A stretch of DNA of 55,508 nt from assembly GCF_019458805.1 (NCBI RefSeq), contig NZ_JAIBOA010000037.1, positions 1 to 55,508 of the forward strand, in the 5' to 3' direction. The DNA comes from Actinomadura parmotrematis (lineage in GTDB: Bacteria; Actinomycetota; Actinomycetes; Streptosporangiales; Streptosporangiaceae). Positions 23,664 to 31,890 of the stretch are shown here, piece after piece. The translations under genes and the position numbers were made by a program. Position 1 is the first letter of the stretch, and the number at the start of each line of letters is the position of its first letter. The notes beneath the pieces were generated by a model that did no database searches, was not told where the DNA came from, and saw nothing but the letters and a program-made list of their open reading frames with translations.

Positions 23664-24917
23664 TCAGCCGAGCGGTTCGGCGCTGTGCAGGACGAGCAGG
23701 TCCGCGACCAGGCCCACCACGGCGCCGTCGCGGTCGCGGCCGACCCAGACGGGATAGGAGCCATCGCCCCACCCGGTGCCGAACGCCAGCAGGTTGGCGC
23801 CCGTCGCGGGATCGGTGAGCTCGGCCGGCCGCTGCTCCGGACCGCCTGTCCAGTCGTCCCAGTCCTCCCAGACCAGCCCTCCCAGCGCCTCGGCGGCGGT
23901 GGCGTCCACGAAGCAGCCGAGCCCGGCGTCGACGCCGAACCCGTAGAACTCCCCGTCGTCCAGCAGCCGCGGGTCCTCCCCGTCGCGGACGCCGAGCTCC
24001 CATGTGGCGGCGGACCGGTCGGCGATGACGAGGCGGGCGGCCGCGACCCTCGCGTGGCCGGGCTCGTCGGCGAACCGCACTCGCGCCAGCAGCAGCGGGT
24101 AGGCGCCGGGGGCGACCGCCGTCGTGAGGGGCTTCTCCCCGAACTCCATGGACGAGGGGTCGGCGGCCACGACGCGGCCGGACGGCAGCCGCACCGTTCC
24201 GGCCTCCTCGACCTCGATCGCGACCTCGCGGGCCTCGCCCTCCTCCTCCGCCGTTCGCAGCCGGTAGCGGGCGCCGTGCCGGAACATGCGGTCAACGCCC
24301 TCGGGGCGCAGCGGACGCGGCGGGCGCCAGGGGAGGGGGCCGCCGGGAAGGCCGCCGTCCTCGGCGGGCGACACGTCCCGCAGCACGACCCGCGGCGCGA
24401 CCTCCCAGCCGTCGCGCCGTCCCAGCGTTTCGGCGAGGACCGCCCAGTCGCCGAACGCCGGGACGCGCCTCCAGCGCGCGTCGGCGGGGATCCGGTCGGC
24501 GGCGTGCGTGCTGCCGCCGGCGTCGCCGCGCGGCTCCTCGACCGAGAGCGTGCGGCCGTCCGGGTCCACGGTCAGCTCCCGCCGCGCCGCCTCGCCGTGG
24601 AACTCGGGCCGTTCCGGAACGTCGTAGCGCCACGAGCGCTCCCTGCGCAGGAAGAGCCGGTCGTCCTCCAGCAGCAGCCAGACGGCTTGGGAGTCGCGGC
24701 GCCCCTGGCCGTCCACCGACCACACCGAGCAGTAGCCCGCGCTCCAGGCGATCTCCGCGATCGCCGCCGGGCGGCCCGCGACGCGCAGCAGCACGGCGTA
24801 CTGCGAGCCCGCCTCGTCGAGGCGGCGGGCACGTTCGGTGGACAGCGGACCGGCGGCGTCTCGCAGGTCCGCGTCCCAGCCCTCGCAGTAGGAGAACTCG
24901 ACCTCATCGACGATCAT
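23664..24917 (-). CDS. DUF4241 domain protein
   Basis: A 417-residue protein in two parts. Residues 1-~210 form an uncharacterised N-terminal region (CEGWDADLRDAAGPLSTERARRLDE). Residues ~225-417 are a DUF4241 domain (GRVVAADPSSMEFGEKPL; VAPGAYPLLLARVRF; FYGFGVDAGLGCFVDATAAEAL; GDGSYPVWVGRDRDG). DUF4241 is found in proteins tied to contact-dependent or polymorphic-toxin immunity and in stand-alone forms; its role here is unknown. The ATG at 24917 begins MIVDEVEFSYCEGWD. No toxin gene is adjacent. It is divergent from the DUF899 gene. Confidence 0.78.
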   Translation of the reverse strand: MIVDEVEFSYCEGWDADLRDAAGPLSTERARRLDEAGSQYAVLLRVAGRPAAIAEIAWSAGYCSVWSVDGQGRRDSQAVWLLLEDDRLFLRRERSWRYDVPERPEFHGEAARRELTVDPDGRTLSVEEPRGDAGGSTHAADRIPADARWRRVPAFGDWAVLAETLGRRDGWEVAPRVVLRDVSPAEDGGLPGGPLPWRPPRPLRPEGVDRMFRHGARYRLRTAEEEGEAREVAIEVEEAGTVRLPSGRVVAADPSSMEFGEKPLTTAVAPGAYPLLLARVRFADEPGHARVAAARLVIADRSAATWELGVRDGEDPRLLDDGEFYGFGVDAGLGCFVDATAAEALGGLVWEDWDDWTGGPEQRPAELTDPATGANLLAFGTGWGDGSYPVWVGRDRDGAVVGLVADLLVLHSAEPLG

Positions 24918-25068
24918 GGCCGGGATGCTAGCCGCGGGCGCCGACCTCCGGATCACAAATCCCCGCGGCCTCTCCCCGGCCCGCCCGCCGATGAGTTCCG
25001 GGCGGCCCGCCGGTCTCATGGTCGGCAGGAAGTGCACGACCGAGACGTACGCGAGGAGAGGCGCCGTC

Positions 25069-25755
25069 ATGACCTCCAAGCCCATGCCGCCCGTCGCCCG
25101 CGCGCAGGACTGGCGCCGCGCGCTGGACGAGCTGCGCGCCCGCGAGAAGGCCGCCACGAGGGAGCTGGACGCCATCGCCGCGCAGCGGCGGCGGCTGCCG
25201 ATGGTGGAGCTCCCCGAGTACACGCTGCAGGGCGCGGACGGTCCGGTGACGCTCGCCGAGATCTTCGACGGGAGGTCCCAGCTCATCGTCTACCACCACA
25301 TGTGGAGGGACGGCCAGGAGTGGCAGTGCCCCGGCTGCACGCAGTTCACCTCGCAGTTCTGGAAGCTGGAGTTCCTCGACGAGTACGACGCCCGCTTCGT
25401 CGTCGTCACCCAGGGCCCGATCGGCGAGGCCCTCGCCTACAAGCGCCGGACCGGCAACGCGATGGAGTGGTACTCCACCGCCGGCAGCCCGTTCGGCGCC
25501 GACATGGACGCCCCGCCCGGAGGCGGCTTCGCGGTCAACGTGTTCCTGCGCGACGGCGGCATCGTCTACCGCACCTGGCACACCGCCGGGCGCGGCACCG
25601 AACAGCTCGGCCACACCTTCCCGCTGATCGACCTGCTCCCTTACGGCAGGCAGGAGGAGTGGCAGGACGTCCCGGACGGCTGGCCGCAGGCGCCCGCCTA
25701 CAGCCACTGGTGGAGCGCGAAGGAGTACGGCCGCTACGGCGCCCCGGACGCCTAG
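25069..25755 (+). CDS. DUF899 (thioredoxin-like) family protein
   Basis: A 228-residue cytoplasmic protein of the DUF899 family, which has a thioredoxin-like fold. The diagnostic run LIVYHHMWRDGQEWQCPGC, then TQFTSQF, is present with a CxxC pair (CPGC), followed by GFAVNVFLRDGGIVYRTWHT. The N-terminal helix EKAATRELDAIAAQRRRLPMV is also typical. Function is unproven; the fold and CxxC suggest a redox role. The ATG at 25069 has GAGGAGAG 8 nt upstream. It stands alone; 25756-26005 is intergenic and holds only the operator described separately. Confidence 0.88.
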   Translation: MTSKPMPPVARAQDWRRALDELRAREKAATRELDAIAAQRRRLPMVELPEYTLQGADGPVTLAEIFDGRSQLIVYHHMWRDGQEWQCPGCTQFTSQFWKLEFLDEYDARFVVVTQGPIGEALAYKRRTGNAMEWYSTAGSPFGADMDAPPGGGFAVNVFLRDGGIVYRTWHTAGRGTEQLGHTFPLIDLLPYGRQEEWQDVPDGWPQAPAYSHWWSAKEYGRYGAPDA

Positions 25756-25926
25756 ACCCCCTGCGGGGACGCGCCGCGTCCTCGCGCAAAGGCGCGGCTC
25801 GGCTGACCTTGGGGATGGCGCGCTCGACGCTGGGCCACCAGGTCCGGCCTCGCCGGCGGCGTGCCGCGGGCATCGCCCCAGTCGCCGGTGGCGTTCCGTG
25901 CGGGCCGGTGGAGAGGGAAGAGTTTT

Positions 25927-25940
25927 TAGAACAGGTTCTA
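25927..25940. promoter_or_regulatory. KstR-type palindromic operator
   Basis: TAGAACAGGTTCTA is a perfect 6-2-6 palindrome and matches TnnAACnnGTTnnA, the consensus of KstR, the TetR repressor of cholesterol catabolism. It lies 66 bp upstream of the DapB-like dehydrogenase gene. Confidence 0.65.
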
Positions 25941-26005
25941 GATTTGGGGCGGGGTGGCGGCATACGGTGGGGCCACCGAGCAGTGGGCGAGGGTGTGGAG
26001 GGGCG

Positions 26006-27073
26006 ATGGTGTACCGGGTCGTGCAGTGGAGCACCGGGAACGTGGGGCGGAACGCCATCGCCGGCATCGACGCGCGGCCCGATCTGGAGCTGGTGGGCGT
26101 GTGGGTGTCCAACCCCGCCAAGGAAGGCAAGGACGCCGGTGAGCTGGCGGGGCTCGGGCGCGAGCTCGGGGTGGCGGCCACCACCGACGAGGACGCGGTG
26201 CTCGCGCTGCGGCCCGACTGCGTCGTCTACACCGCGATGGCGGACGTGCGGATCTTCGAGGCGCTGGAGGACCTCTGTCGCATCCTGCGGTCGGGCGCCA
26301 ACGTGGTGTCCAGCAGCCCGGTCTTCCTGCAGTTCCCCGACGGCGTGGTGCCGCCGGAGATGGCCGACCCGGTGCGGGAGGCGGCCCGCGAGGGCGGTGC
26401 GTCGATCTTCGTGAACGGGATCGATCCCGGTTTCGCCAACGACGTGCTGCCGCTCGCGCTCACCGGCATCAGCGAGCGCGTCGACGAGGTCCGCTGCCTG
26501 GAGATCCTCAACTACGCCACCTACGACCAGAGCACCGTCCTGTTCGACATCATGGGCTTCGGCGGCGACCTGGACGAGACGCCGTTCCTGCTCCAGCCCG
26601 GGGTGCTCACCATGGCGTGGGGGAGCGTCGTCCGGCAGATCGCGGCCGGGCTCGGCGTCGAGCTGGACGAGGTCACCGAGGTGTACACGCGGCTGCCCGC
26701 GCCCGAGACGTTCGAGGTGTCGTCCGGGACGATCCGGAAGGGCACCGCGGCCGCGCTGCGCTTCGAGGTGCGCGGGATGCGCGGCGGCCGCCCGGTGGTG
26801 GTGCTGGAGCACGTGACCCGGCTGCGCGACGACCTCGGCCCCGACTGGCCGCAGCCCGCCGGGCAGGGCTGCTACCGCGTGCAGGTGACGGGCCAGCCGA
26901 ACTACACCCTGGACCTGCGGCTGCTCGGCGAGGACGGCGACCACAACACCGCCGGCCTGAAGGCCACCGCGATGCGGCTCGTGAACGCCGTCCCCGCCGT
27001 CGTCGCGGCCGAGCCCGGCCTGCTCACCGCGCTGGACCTCCCGCTGACCGCCGGCCGCGGCCTCGTGAGCTGA
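26006..27073 (+). CDS. DapB-like NAD(P)-dependent dehydrogenase (amine dehydrogenase family)
   Basis: A 355-residue protein with an N-terminal DapB-like Rossmann fold: VVQWSTGNVGRNAIAGI (cofactor loop), VVYTAMADVRIFEAL, and ANVVSSSPVFLQFPD. The rest matches the actinobacterial group annotated as dihydrodipicolinate reductase or NAD(P)H-dependent amine dehydrogenase, not true lysine-pathway DapB. Several mycobacterial relatives sit in lipid or steroid regulons. The ATG at 26006 has GGAGGGG 3-5 nt upstream. The perfect KstR-type site upstream suggests induction by a sterol or its CoA intermediate; this is inference. Confidence 0.8.
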   Translation: MVYRVVQWSTGNVGRNAIAGIDARPDLELVGVWVSNPAKEGKDAGELAGLGRELGVAATTDEDAVLALRPDCVVYTAMADVRIFEALEDLCRILRSGANVVSSSPVFLQFPDGVVPPEMADPVREAAREGGASIFVNGIDPGFANDVLPLALTGISERVDEVRCLEILNYATYDQSTVLFDIMGFGGDLDETPFLLQPGVLTMAWGSVVRQIAAGLGVELDEVTEVYTRLPAPETFEVSSGTIRKGTAAALRFEVRGMRGGRPVVVLEHVTRLRDDLGPDWPQPAGQGCYRVQVTGQPNYTLDLRLLGEDGDHNTAGLKATAMRLVNAVPAVVAAEPGLLTALDLPLTAGRGLVS

Positions 27074-27199
27074 CCGGCGTCAGGCGCCGGTGAACTCGTC
27101 GAGTTCCCCGGCGGGTACCCGCAGCTCCAGGCTCGTGTTCATCAGGGCAGCGACGCCAGCCACCGGCGGACGCGGGGCCACGCCTTTTCTCGAGGGTGG

Positions 27200-27568
27200 T
27201 CAGCGGACGGACTCGCCGGGGCGGCCCGGGTCGATGCGGCGGTCGCGGTTGCGGTCGTTCCAGGCGCGCATGCGGGGCGGGTAGCCGACGATCTGCACGT
27301 CGTAGACGGGCAGGCCGAGGTCGCGGGCGACCTTGCCGATGACCTTCGGGGAGCCGACGCGGCGGCGCGTCCACTCGCCGTCGTGGGCGACGGCGACGGC
27401 CGTCGTGTCGGTCGCGAAGGTCTCCGGCTCGACGAAGAACTCCACGCCGCGGCGGGCGCGCGCGAAGGCGATGAGGGCCTTGACGTCGGCGTCGGTGGCC
27501 TCGCGGTCGAGGGTGGTGACGCTGTCGCCGCGGTGCCTGCGGATGCCGAACCGGTCGATGATGCCCAT
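27200..27568 (-). CDS. Conserved hypothetical protein, 122 residues
   Basis: A small soluble protein beginning MGIIDRFGIRRHRGDSV. The body contains DREATDADVKALIAFARARRGVEFFVEPETF and SPKVIGKVARDLGLPVYDVQIVGYPPRMRAWNDR, ending in a basic RNRDRRIDPGRPGESVR tail. Similar short proteins occur across Streptomyces and Actinomadura but I know no function. No membrane segment or cofactor motif is visible. The ATG is at 27568. The stretch between it and the dehydrogenase (27074-27199) contains no convincing gene. Confidence 0.7.
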   Translation of the reverse strand: MGIIDRFGIRRHRGDSVTTLDREATDADVKALIAFARARRGVEFFVEPETFATDTTAVAVAHDGEWTRRRVGSPKVIGKVARDLGLPVYDVQIVGYPPRMRAWNDRNRDRRIDPGRPGESVR

Positions 27569-27762
27569 CTGCGCTCGTGTCCGTCCTTGTCGCTGGTCGT
27601 CCGGCCGGGCGGGCGGGCCGCAGCCGGGTGAGCAGGTACGACGATAACGATCCGCCGGCCACCGCGGGTTCCCCTGCGCGGGCGATCACCGGGGTCGATC
27701 CCAGGGACGAACCGGGGGTTTCCCCGATGGTCCTGGGGGAGTCCCGCGCCGAGCATGGAGGC

Positions 27763-28272
27763 ATGAGCGAACAGACCCTCGGCCACCTGCGCGTCTCCGA
27801 CGCCGAACGCGACGCCGTCGTCGACCGCCTCCAGCACGCCTACGGGGAGGGGCGGCTGGACCACGAGGAGTTCGACATGCGGGCGCACCTCGCGATGACC
27901 GCCAAGACCCGCGCCGACCTCGACGTGGTGCTGGTGGACCTCGCGCCGCCGCCCGCCGCGCGCACGGAGGCGGGGCCCGCCGACGACAGGGAGCGCGTGT
28001 ACGCGGCGCTCGCGCACGTGCTGGCGATCCCGACGCTGTTCGTCGGCCCGCTGGTGCTGATGCTGGTCGCGGGCGGCCGGGCGGGGTACGTGCGGCGGCA
28101 CGCCGTGGAGGCGATCAACTTCCAGCTGACCCTGCTGCTCGTCACCGTGGTGACGTTCGGGGTCGGCGGGATGCTCTACGCCGTCGCCTGGATCGCCTCG
28201 TGCGTCGCGGCCGTCGCCGCCCTCGCCGGGAGCTCCCTGCGCTACCCGCTGACGCTCCGCCTCATCCGGTAG
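27763..28272 (+). CDS. DUF1707 / DUF4870 membrane protein
   Basis: A 169-residue protein. The N-terminus is a DUF1707 domain (LRVSDAERDAVVDRLQHAYGEGRLDHEEFDMR), which acts as a small dimer-like adaptor seen with sensor kinases and stress proteins. The C-terminal half is a DUF4870-type membrane unit with three helices (LAIPTLFVGPLVLML; INFQLTLLLVTVVTFGVGG; VAWIASCVAAVAAL) and the signature RRHAVEAINFQ. It probably sits in the cytoplasmic membrane; role unknown. The ATG at 27763 follows GGAGG 2 nt upstream of the spacer. Its 3' end overlaps the convergent oxidase gene by 11 bp. Confidence 0.85.
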   Translation: MSEQTLGHLRVSDAERDAVVDRLQHAYGEGRLDHEEFDMRAHLAMTAKTRADLDVVLVDLAPPPAARTEAGPADDRERVYAALAHVLAIPTLFVGPLVLMLVAGGRAGYVRRHAVEAINFQLTLLLVTVVTFGVGGMLYAVAWIASCVAAVAALAGSSLRYPLTLRLIR

Positions 28273-28810
28273 GCGGGTCGAAGGCGGGCAGCCCGTCGAT
28301 GCTCGCGGTGTTCTTCTTCACCCGGTACTCCGCCAGCTGCTCGGGCGACTTGCGCGCCGTCCAGTCGTTGAGCGTGGGGCGCTCGCCGGCCGGCTCCATG
28401 TAGGGGATGGAGTAGCCGCACGAGTCCGAGACCCGCCGCACGTCCACCCTGATGATCGCGCGGGCGCCGGGGTGGGCGGGGAACAGCGGCGCCAGCTCCG
28501 CCCAGCCGTCCTCGCCCGGCAGCACGACGCGGCCCGTGCCGTGCAGGCGGACGATGTTGGGGGCGCGCCCGAACGAGCAGAACATCAGGGTGATGCGGCC
28601 GTTCTCGCGCAGGTGCGCGGCGGTCTCGGCGCCCGACCCGGTGAGGTCCAGGTAGGCGACGGTCAGCGGGTCGATGATCGCGAAGGTGTCGGCGTACCCC
28701 TTCGGCGAGACGTTGACGTGGCCCTCGCGCGGGGCGGTGGCGACGAAGAACATCGGCTGGGCGGTGATGAACCCGCGCAGCCGGTCGTCGATGCGTTCGT
28801 GCAGCTTCAC
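28262..28810 (-). CDS. Pyridoxamine 5'-phosphate oxidase family protein
   Basis: A 182-residue split-barrel flavin-binding protein. The segment MFFVATAPREGHVNVSPKG with LDLTGSGAETAAHLRENGRITLMFCSF matches the FMN/F420-binding oxidoreductase group annotated as PNPOx-like. Such proteins in actinobacteria are usually FMN- or F420-dependent reductases, not true PNPOx. The C-terminal region after residue 120 (VRRVSDSCGYSIPYMEPAGERPTL) is a group-specific extension. The ATG is at 28810. No operon partner is visible; 28811-29010 contains the promoter region of the branched-fatty-acid genes. Confidence 0.85.
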   Translation of the reverse strand: MKLHERIDDRLRGFITAQPMFFVATAPREGHVNVSPKGYADTFAIIDPLTVAYLDLTGSGAETAAHLRENGRITLMFCSFGRAPNIVRLHGTGRVVLPGEDGWAELAPLFPAHPGARAIIRVDVRRVSDSCGYSIPYMEPAGERPTLNDWTARKSPEQLAEYRVKKNTASIDGLPAFDPPTG

Positions 28811-29010
28811 TGGCGGCCTCCTCGGCTCGCCGTCCTTCCTACTCCCCCCGCACGCCCGCCGCCTCCCGGTATCGGATGGCGGACGCTCCCGCGTATCGCC
28901 GCAGGTCGAGCGGGCTGCCTATTCCCTTGATCGCTTGTGACCGTCCTCTCGGAATTTTATGTGGCGCATACATGGGATGATCGGTTTACTGTCTGGGGGA
29001 GAGGGTGTGC

Positions 29011-30378
29011 ATGACGGAGCTTCTGGTCAACGACGATCACCGGCGCGCGGTCGAGGCGCTGCGCGGGTCCTACGACGCCATCCCGGCGGGGACGCCCGTC
29101 CGGCTCGCGAAGAAGACCTCCAACCTGTTCCGCTGGCGCGATCCGTCGGACGCGCCGGGGCTGGACGTCTCGGGTTTCGACAAGGTGCTGAGCGTCGATC
29201 CGGAGACGCGCACGGCGCAGGTGCAGGGCATGACGACCTACGAGGACCTGGTCGCCGCGACGCTGCCGCACGGCCTGATGCCGACGGTCGTCCCGCAGCT
29301 GAAGACGATCACGCTCGGCGGCGCGGTGACCGGCCTCGGCATCGAGTCGACCTCGTTCCGGCTCGGGCTGCCGCACGAGGCCGTGCTGGAGATGGAGGTC
29401 CTCACCGGCGACGGGCGGGTCGTCGTCGCCACCAAGGACAACGAGCACCGCGACCTGTTCTACGGCTTCCCGAACTCCTACGGGACGCTCGGCTACTCGC
29501 TCCGCCTGAAGATCGAGCTGATCGAGACCAAGCCCTACGTCAAGGTCCGGCACCTGCGGTTCGACGACGCCGCCGAGCTCAGCCGGGCGATGGCCGAGAT
29601 CACCGAGTCCGGGACGTTCGAGGGCGAGACCGTCGACTTCATGGACGGCACCGTCTTCAGCGCGGGCGAGCAGTACATCTCCCTCGGCTTCTTCACCGAC
29701 ACCGCGCCCTACGCCTCCGACTACACCGGGCAGCAGATCTACTACCGGTCGATCCAGCAGCGGGCCGTGGACTTCCTCACCGTCCACGACTACCTCTGGC
29801 GCTGGGACACCGACTGGTTCTGGTGCTCGGGCGCGTTCGGCGTGCAGCACCCGATCGTGCGGCGGGTCTGGCCGGACAAGGCCAAGCGCTCGGACGTCTA
29901 CCGCAGGCTCGTCGCCTACGACCGGCGCTACCAGTTCGTCGCGCGGGTCGAGCGCTGGCGCGGGCTGCGGCCCCGCGAGGACGTCATCCAGGACATCGAG
30001 GTGCCCGTCGAGCGGCTGCCGGAGTTCCTGGAGTTCTTCCACGCCAAGGTGGGGATGAGCCCCATCTGGCTGTGCCCGCTGCGGGCCCGCGAGACGTGGC
30101 CGCTCTACCCGCTGGAGCCGGGCCGCACCTACGTCAACGCGGGGTTCTGGGGCACCGTGCGGCTGCCCATGGGGCAGATCCCCGAGTACCACAACCGCTT
30201 GATCGAGCGTGAGGTCGCCGCCCTTGACGGGCACAAGTCCCTCTACTCGACTTCTTTTTACAGCCGTGACGATTTCTGGCGCCACTACGACGGGGAGACC
30301 TACCAGCGGTTGAAGGAAGGGTACGACCCTGACGGGCGGCTGCTGGATCTCTACGACAAGTGCGTGCGCGGGCGCTGA
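29011..30378 (+). CDS. FAD-binding oxidoreductase, 10-methyl fatty acid type (TmsA/BfaA-like)
   Basis: A 455-residue flavoprotein of the DHCR24-like FAD oxidase group. The FAD-binding PCMH part spans about residues 20-180 (KKTSNLFRWRD; LTLPHG-type loop at VPQLKTITLGGAVTGLGIES). In Mycobacterium (the Rv0449c region) and Thermomonospora curvata, a close relative reduces the 10-methylene-acyl chain to 10-methyl, completing tuberculostearic-type fatty acids. It precedes a SAM methyltransferase of the matching type by 89 bp, which supports this role. The ATG at 29011 has GGGGGAGAGGG upstream; a GTG two codons earlier is possible. Confidence 0.82.
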   Translation: MTELLVNDDHRRAVEALRGSYDAIPAGTPVRLAKKTSNLFRWRDPSDAPGLDVSGFDKVLSVDPETRTAQVQGMTTYEDLVAATLPHGLMPTVVPQLKTITLGGAVTGLGIESTSFRLGLPHEAVLEMEVLTGDGRVVVATKDNEHRDLFYGFPNSYGTLGYSLRLKIELIETKPYVKVRHLRFDDAAELSRAMAEITESGTFEGETVDFMDGTVFSAGEQYISLGFFTDTAPYASDYTGQQIYYRSIQQRAVDFLTVHDYLWRWDTDWFWCSGAFGVQHPIVRRVWPDKAKRSDVYRRLVAYDRRYQFVARVERWRGLRPREDVIQDIEVPVERLPEFLEFFHAKVGMSPIWLCPLRARETWPLYPLEPGRTYVNAGFWGTVRLPMGQIPEYHNRLIEREVAALDGHKSLYSTSFYSRDDFWRHYDGETYQRLKEGYDPDGRLLDLYDKCVRGR

Positions 30379-30467
30379 CGCGCCCGGGGCATCGGGGGGA
30401 TGGCCCGCAGCGGCGGGCCGATGATGCCAACGCCCCTGCACGGGGCGGAGAGACAGGAGGAAGAAAG

Positions 30468-31733
30468 ATGACGCTGGCCAGGGTCTTCGAGCAGCTCGCC
30501 GGGGCTGGGGCGCCAGTGGAGTTCGCGGCGTACGACGGTTCGCGCGCGGGGGTGCCCGGTGCCGACATCCGGTTCGACGTGCGTTCGCCGTACGCGGTGT
30601 CCTACCTGGTCCACTCGCCCGGCGCGCTCGGTCTCGCCCGCGCCTACGTGACCGGCATGGTGGACGTGTCCGGTGACATGTACACCGCGCTCGCCACCAT
30701 GCAGCGGGTGTTCGGCGAGGTCACCCCGCGCGACAAAATGAAGATCATCGGCGCGGTCATGGGGGACCCGCTGCTGCGCGCCGCGACGACGCGCCGCCTG
30801 GACCCCCCGCCGCAGGAGGCCCCGTTCAGCCGGCTCCCGCTCTGGCTGCGGCACTCCAAGCGGCGCGACGCCAAGGCGATCTCCCACCACTACGACGTCT
30901 CCAACACCTTCTACGAGTGGGTGCTCGGCCCGTCCATGGCCTACACCTGCGCCTGCTACCCGACGGACGGCGCCTCCCTGGAGGAGGCGCAGGCCCACAA
31001 GTTCGACCTGGTGGCCAAGAAGCTCGGGCTGAAGCCGGGGATGCGGCTGCTGGACGTCGGCTGCGGCTGGGGCGGCATGGTCATGCACGCCGCCCGCGAG
31101 TACGGCGTGAAGGCCCTCGGCGTCACGCTGTCCAAGCAGCAGGCCGAGTGGGCGCAGAAGGCGATCGCCGACGCGGGCCTGTCCGACCTCGCCGAGGTCC
31201 GCCACCAGGACTACCGCGACGTCGCCGAGACCGGCTTCGACGCCGTCAGCTCCATCGGCCTGACCGAGCACATCGGCAAGAAGAACCTGCCCGACTACTT
31301 CGGCTTCCTCTACGGCAAGCTGAAGCCGCACGGGCGGATGCTGAACCACACCATCACCCGGCCCGACAACATCGCCCCGTCCATCAAGGAGGACGGGTTC
31401 ATCAACCGCTACGTGTTCCCCGACGGCGAGCTGGAGGGCCCGGGGTACGTGCAGTCGCGGATGAACGACGCGGGCTTCGAGATCCGGCACCAGGAGAACC
31501 TGCGCGAGCACTACGCGCGCACGCTCGCCGCCTGGTGCCGCAACCTGGACGAGCACTGGGACGAGGCCGTCGCCGAGGTCGGCGAGGGCACCGCCCGCGT
31601 GTGGCGGGTCTACATGGCCGGCTGCGTCCTCGGCTTCGAGCAGAACTGGATCCAGCTCCACCAGACGCTCGGCGTCAAGCTCGACGACGACGGCGGCGCC
31701 GCCATGCCGCTCCGTCCCGACTGGGGCGTGTGA
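30468..31733 (+). CDS. Cyclopropane-fatty-acid-synthase-like methyltransferase (TmsB/BfaB/UfaA1-like)
   Basis: A 421-residue SAM methyltransferase of the CFA synthase family. The SAM loop is LLDVGCGWGGMVMHAA, with EARHQDYRD-type motif (EVRHQDYRDV), SIGLTEHIGKKN (catalytic Glu/His region) and FINRYVFPDGE. Relatives UfaA1/TmsB place a methylene at C10 of oleoyl phospholipid, the first step to 10-methylstearate. The N-terminal ~120 residues (FDVRSPYAVSYLVHSPGALGLARAYVTG) also match that subgroup. The ATG at 30468 has ACAGGAGGAAGA upstream. It follows the FAD oxidase in the same direction and both likely form one operon ended by the 31754-31789 hairpin. Confidence 0.88.
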   Translation: MTLARVFEQLAGAGAPVEFAAYDGSRAGVPGADIRFDVRSPYAVSYLVHSPGALGLARAYVTGMVDVSGDMYTALATMQRVFGEVTPRDKMKIIGAVMGDPLLRAATTRRLDPPPQEAPFSRLPLWLRHSKRRDAKAISHHYDVSNTFYEWVLGPSMAYTCACYPTDGASLEEAQAHKFDLVAKKLGLKPGMRLLDVGCGWGGMVMHAAREYGVKALGVTLSKQQAEWAQKAIADAGLSDLAEVRHQDYRDVAETGFDAVSSIGLTEHIGKKNLPDYFGFLYGKLKPHGRMLNHTITRPDNIAPSIKEDGFINRYVFPDGELEGPGYVQSRMNDAGFEIRHQENLREHYARTLAAWCRNLDEHWDEAVAEVGEGTARVWRVYMAGCVLGFEQNWIQLHQTLGVKLDDDGGAAMPLRPDWGV

Positions 31734-31753
31734 CCGGCGCGAGCGGTGTGCAC

Positions 31754-31789
31754 CGAAGGGCCGGCCGGGACCTCCCGGCCGGCCCTTCG
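31754..31789 (+). terminator. Long-stem terminator after the branched-fatty-acid genes
   Basis: A 17-bp perfect inverted repeat (CGAAGGGCCGGCCGGGA and its complement, 2-nt nominal loop) starts 20 bp after the methyltransferase stop. There is no T tract. It separates the fatty-acid pair from the MMPL gene. Confidence 0.75.
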
Positions 31790-31890
31790 CGTCCCTGGGC
31801 GGCGCGCCGCGGCCGCTAGAGTGCGGTAGGTCACACGCGCGCCGATGCAACCGCCGGCGGCCGGCCCACCGAAATCCGGGAAACGGAACG

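Noticed and set aside
25756..25925. GCCGCG/CGCGGC hairpin and basic leftward frame after the DUF899 gene
   Set aside because: Short stem with a 14-nt loop and a translation with no family match; treated as intergenic.
27080..27142. Twenty-codon leftward frame MNTSLELRVPAGELDEFTGA
   Set aside because: No ribosome site and no recognisable family; too short to support as a gene.
28930..29000. ATGTGGCGCATACAT dyad upstream of the FAD oxidoreductase
   Set aside because: Short imperfect arms; could be an operator but not distinguishable from chance by eye.
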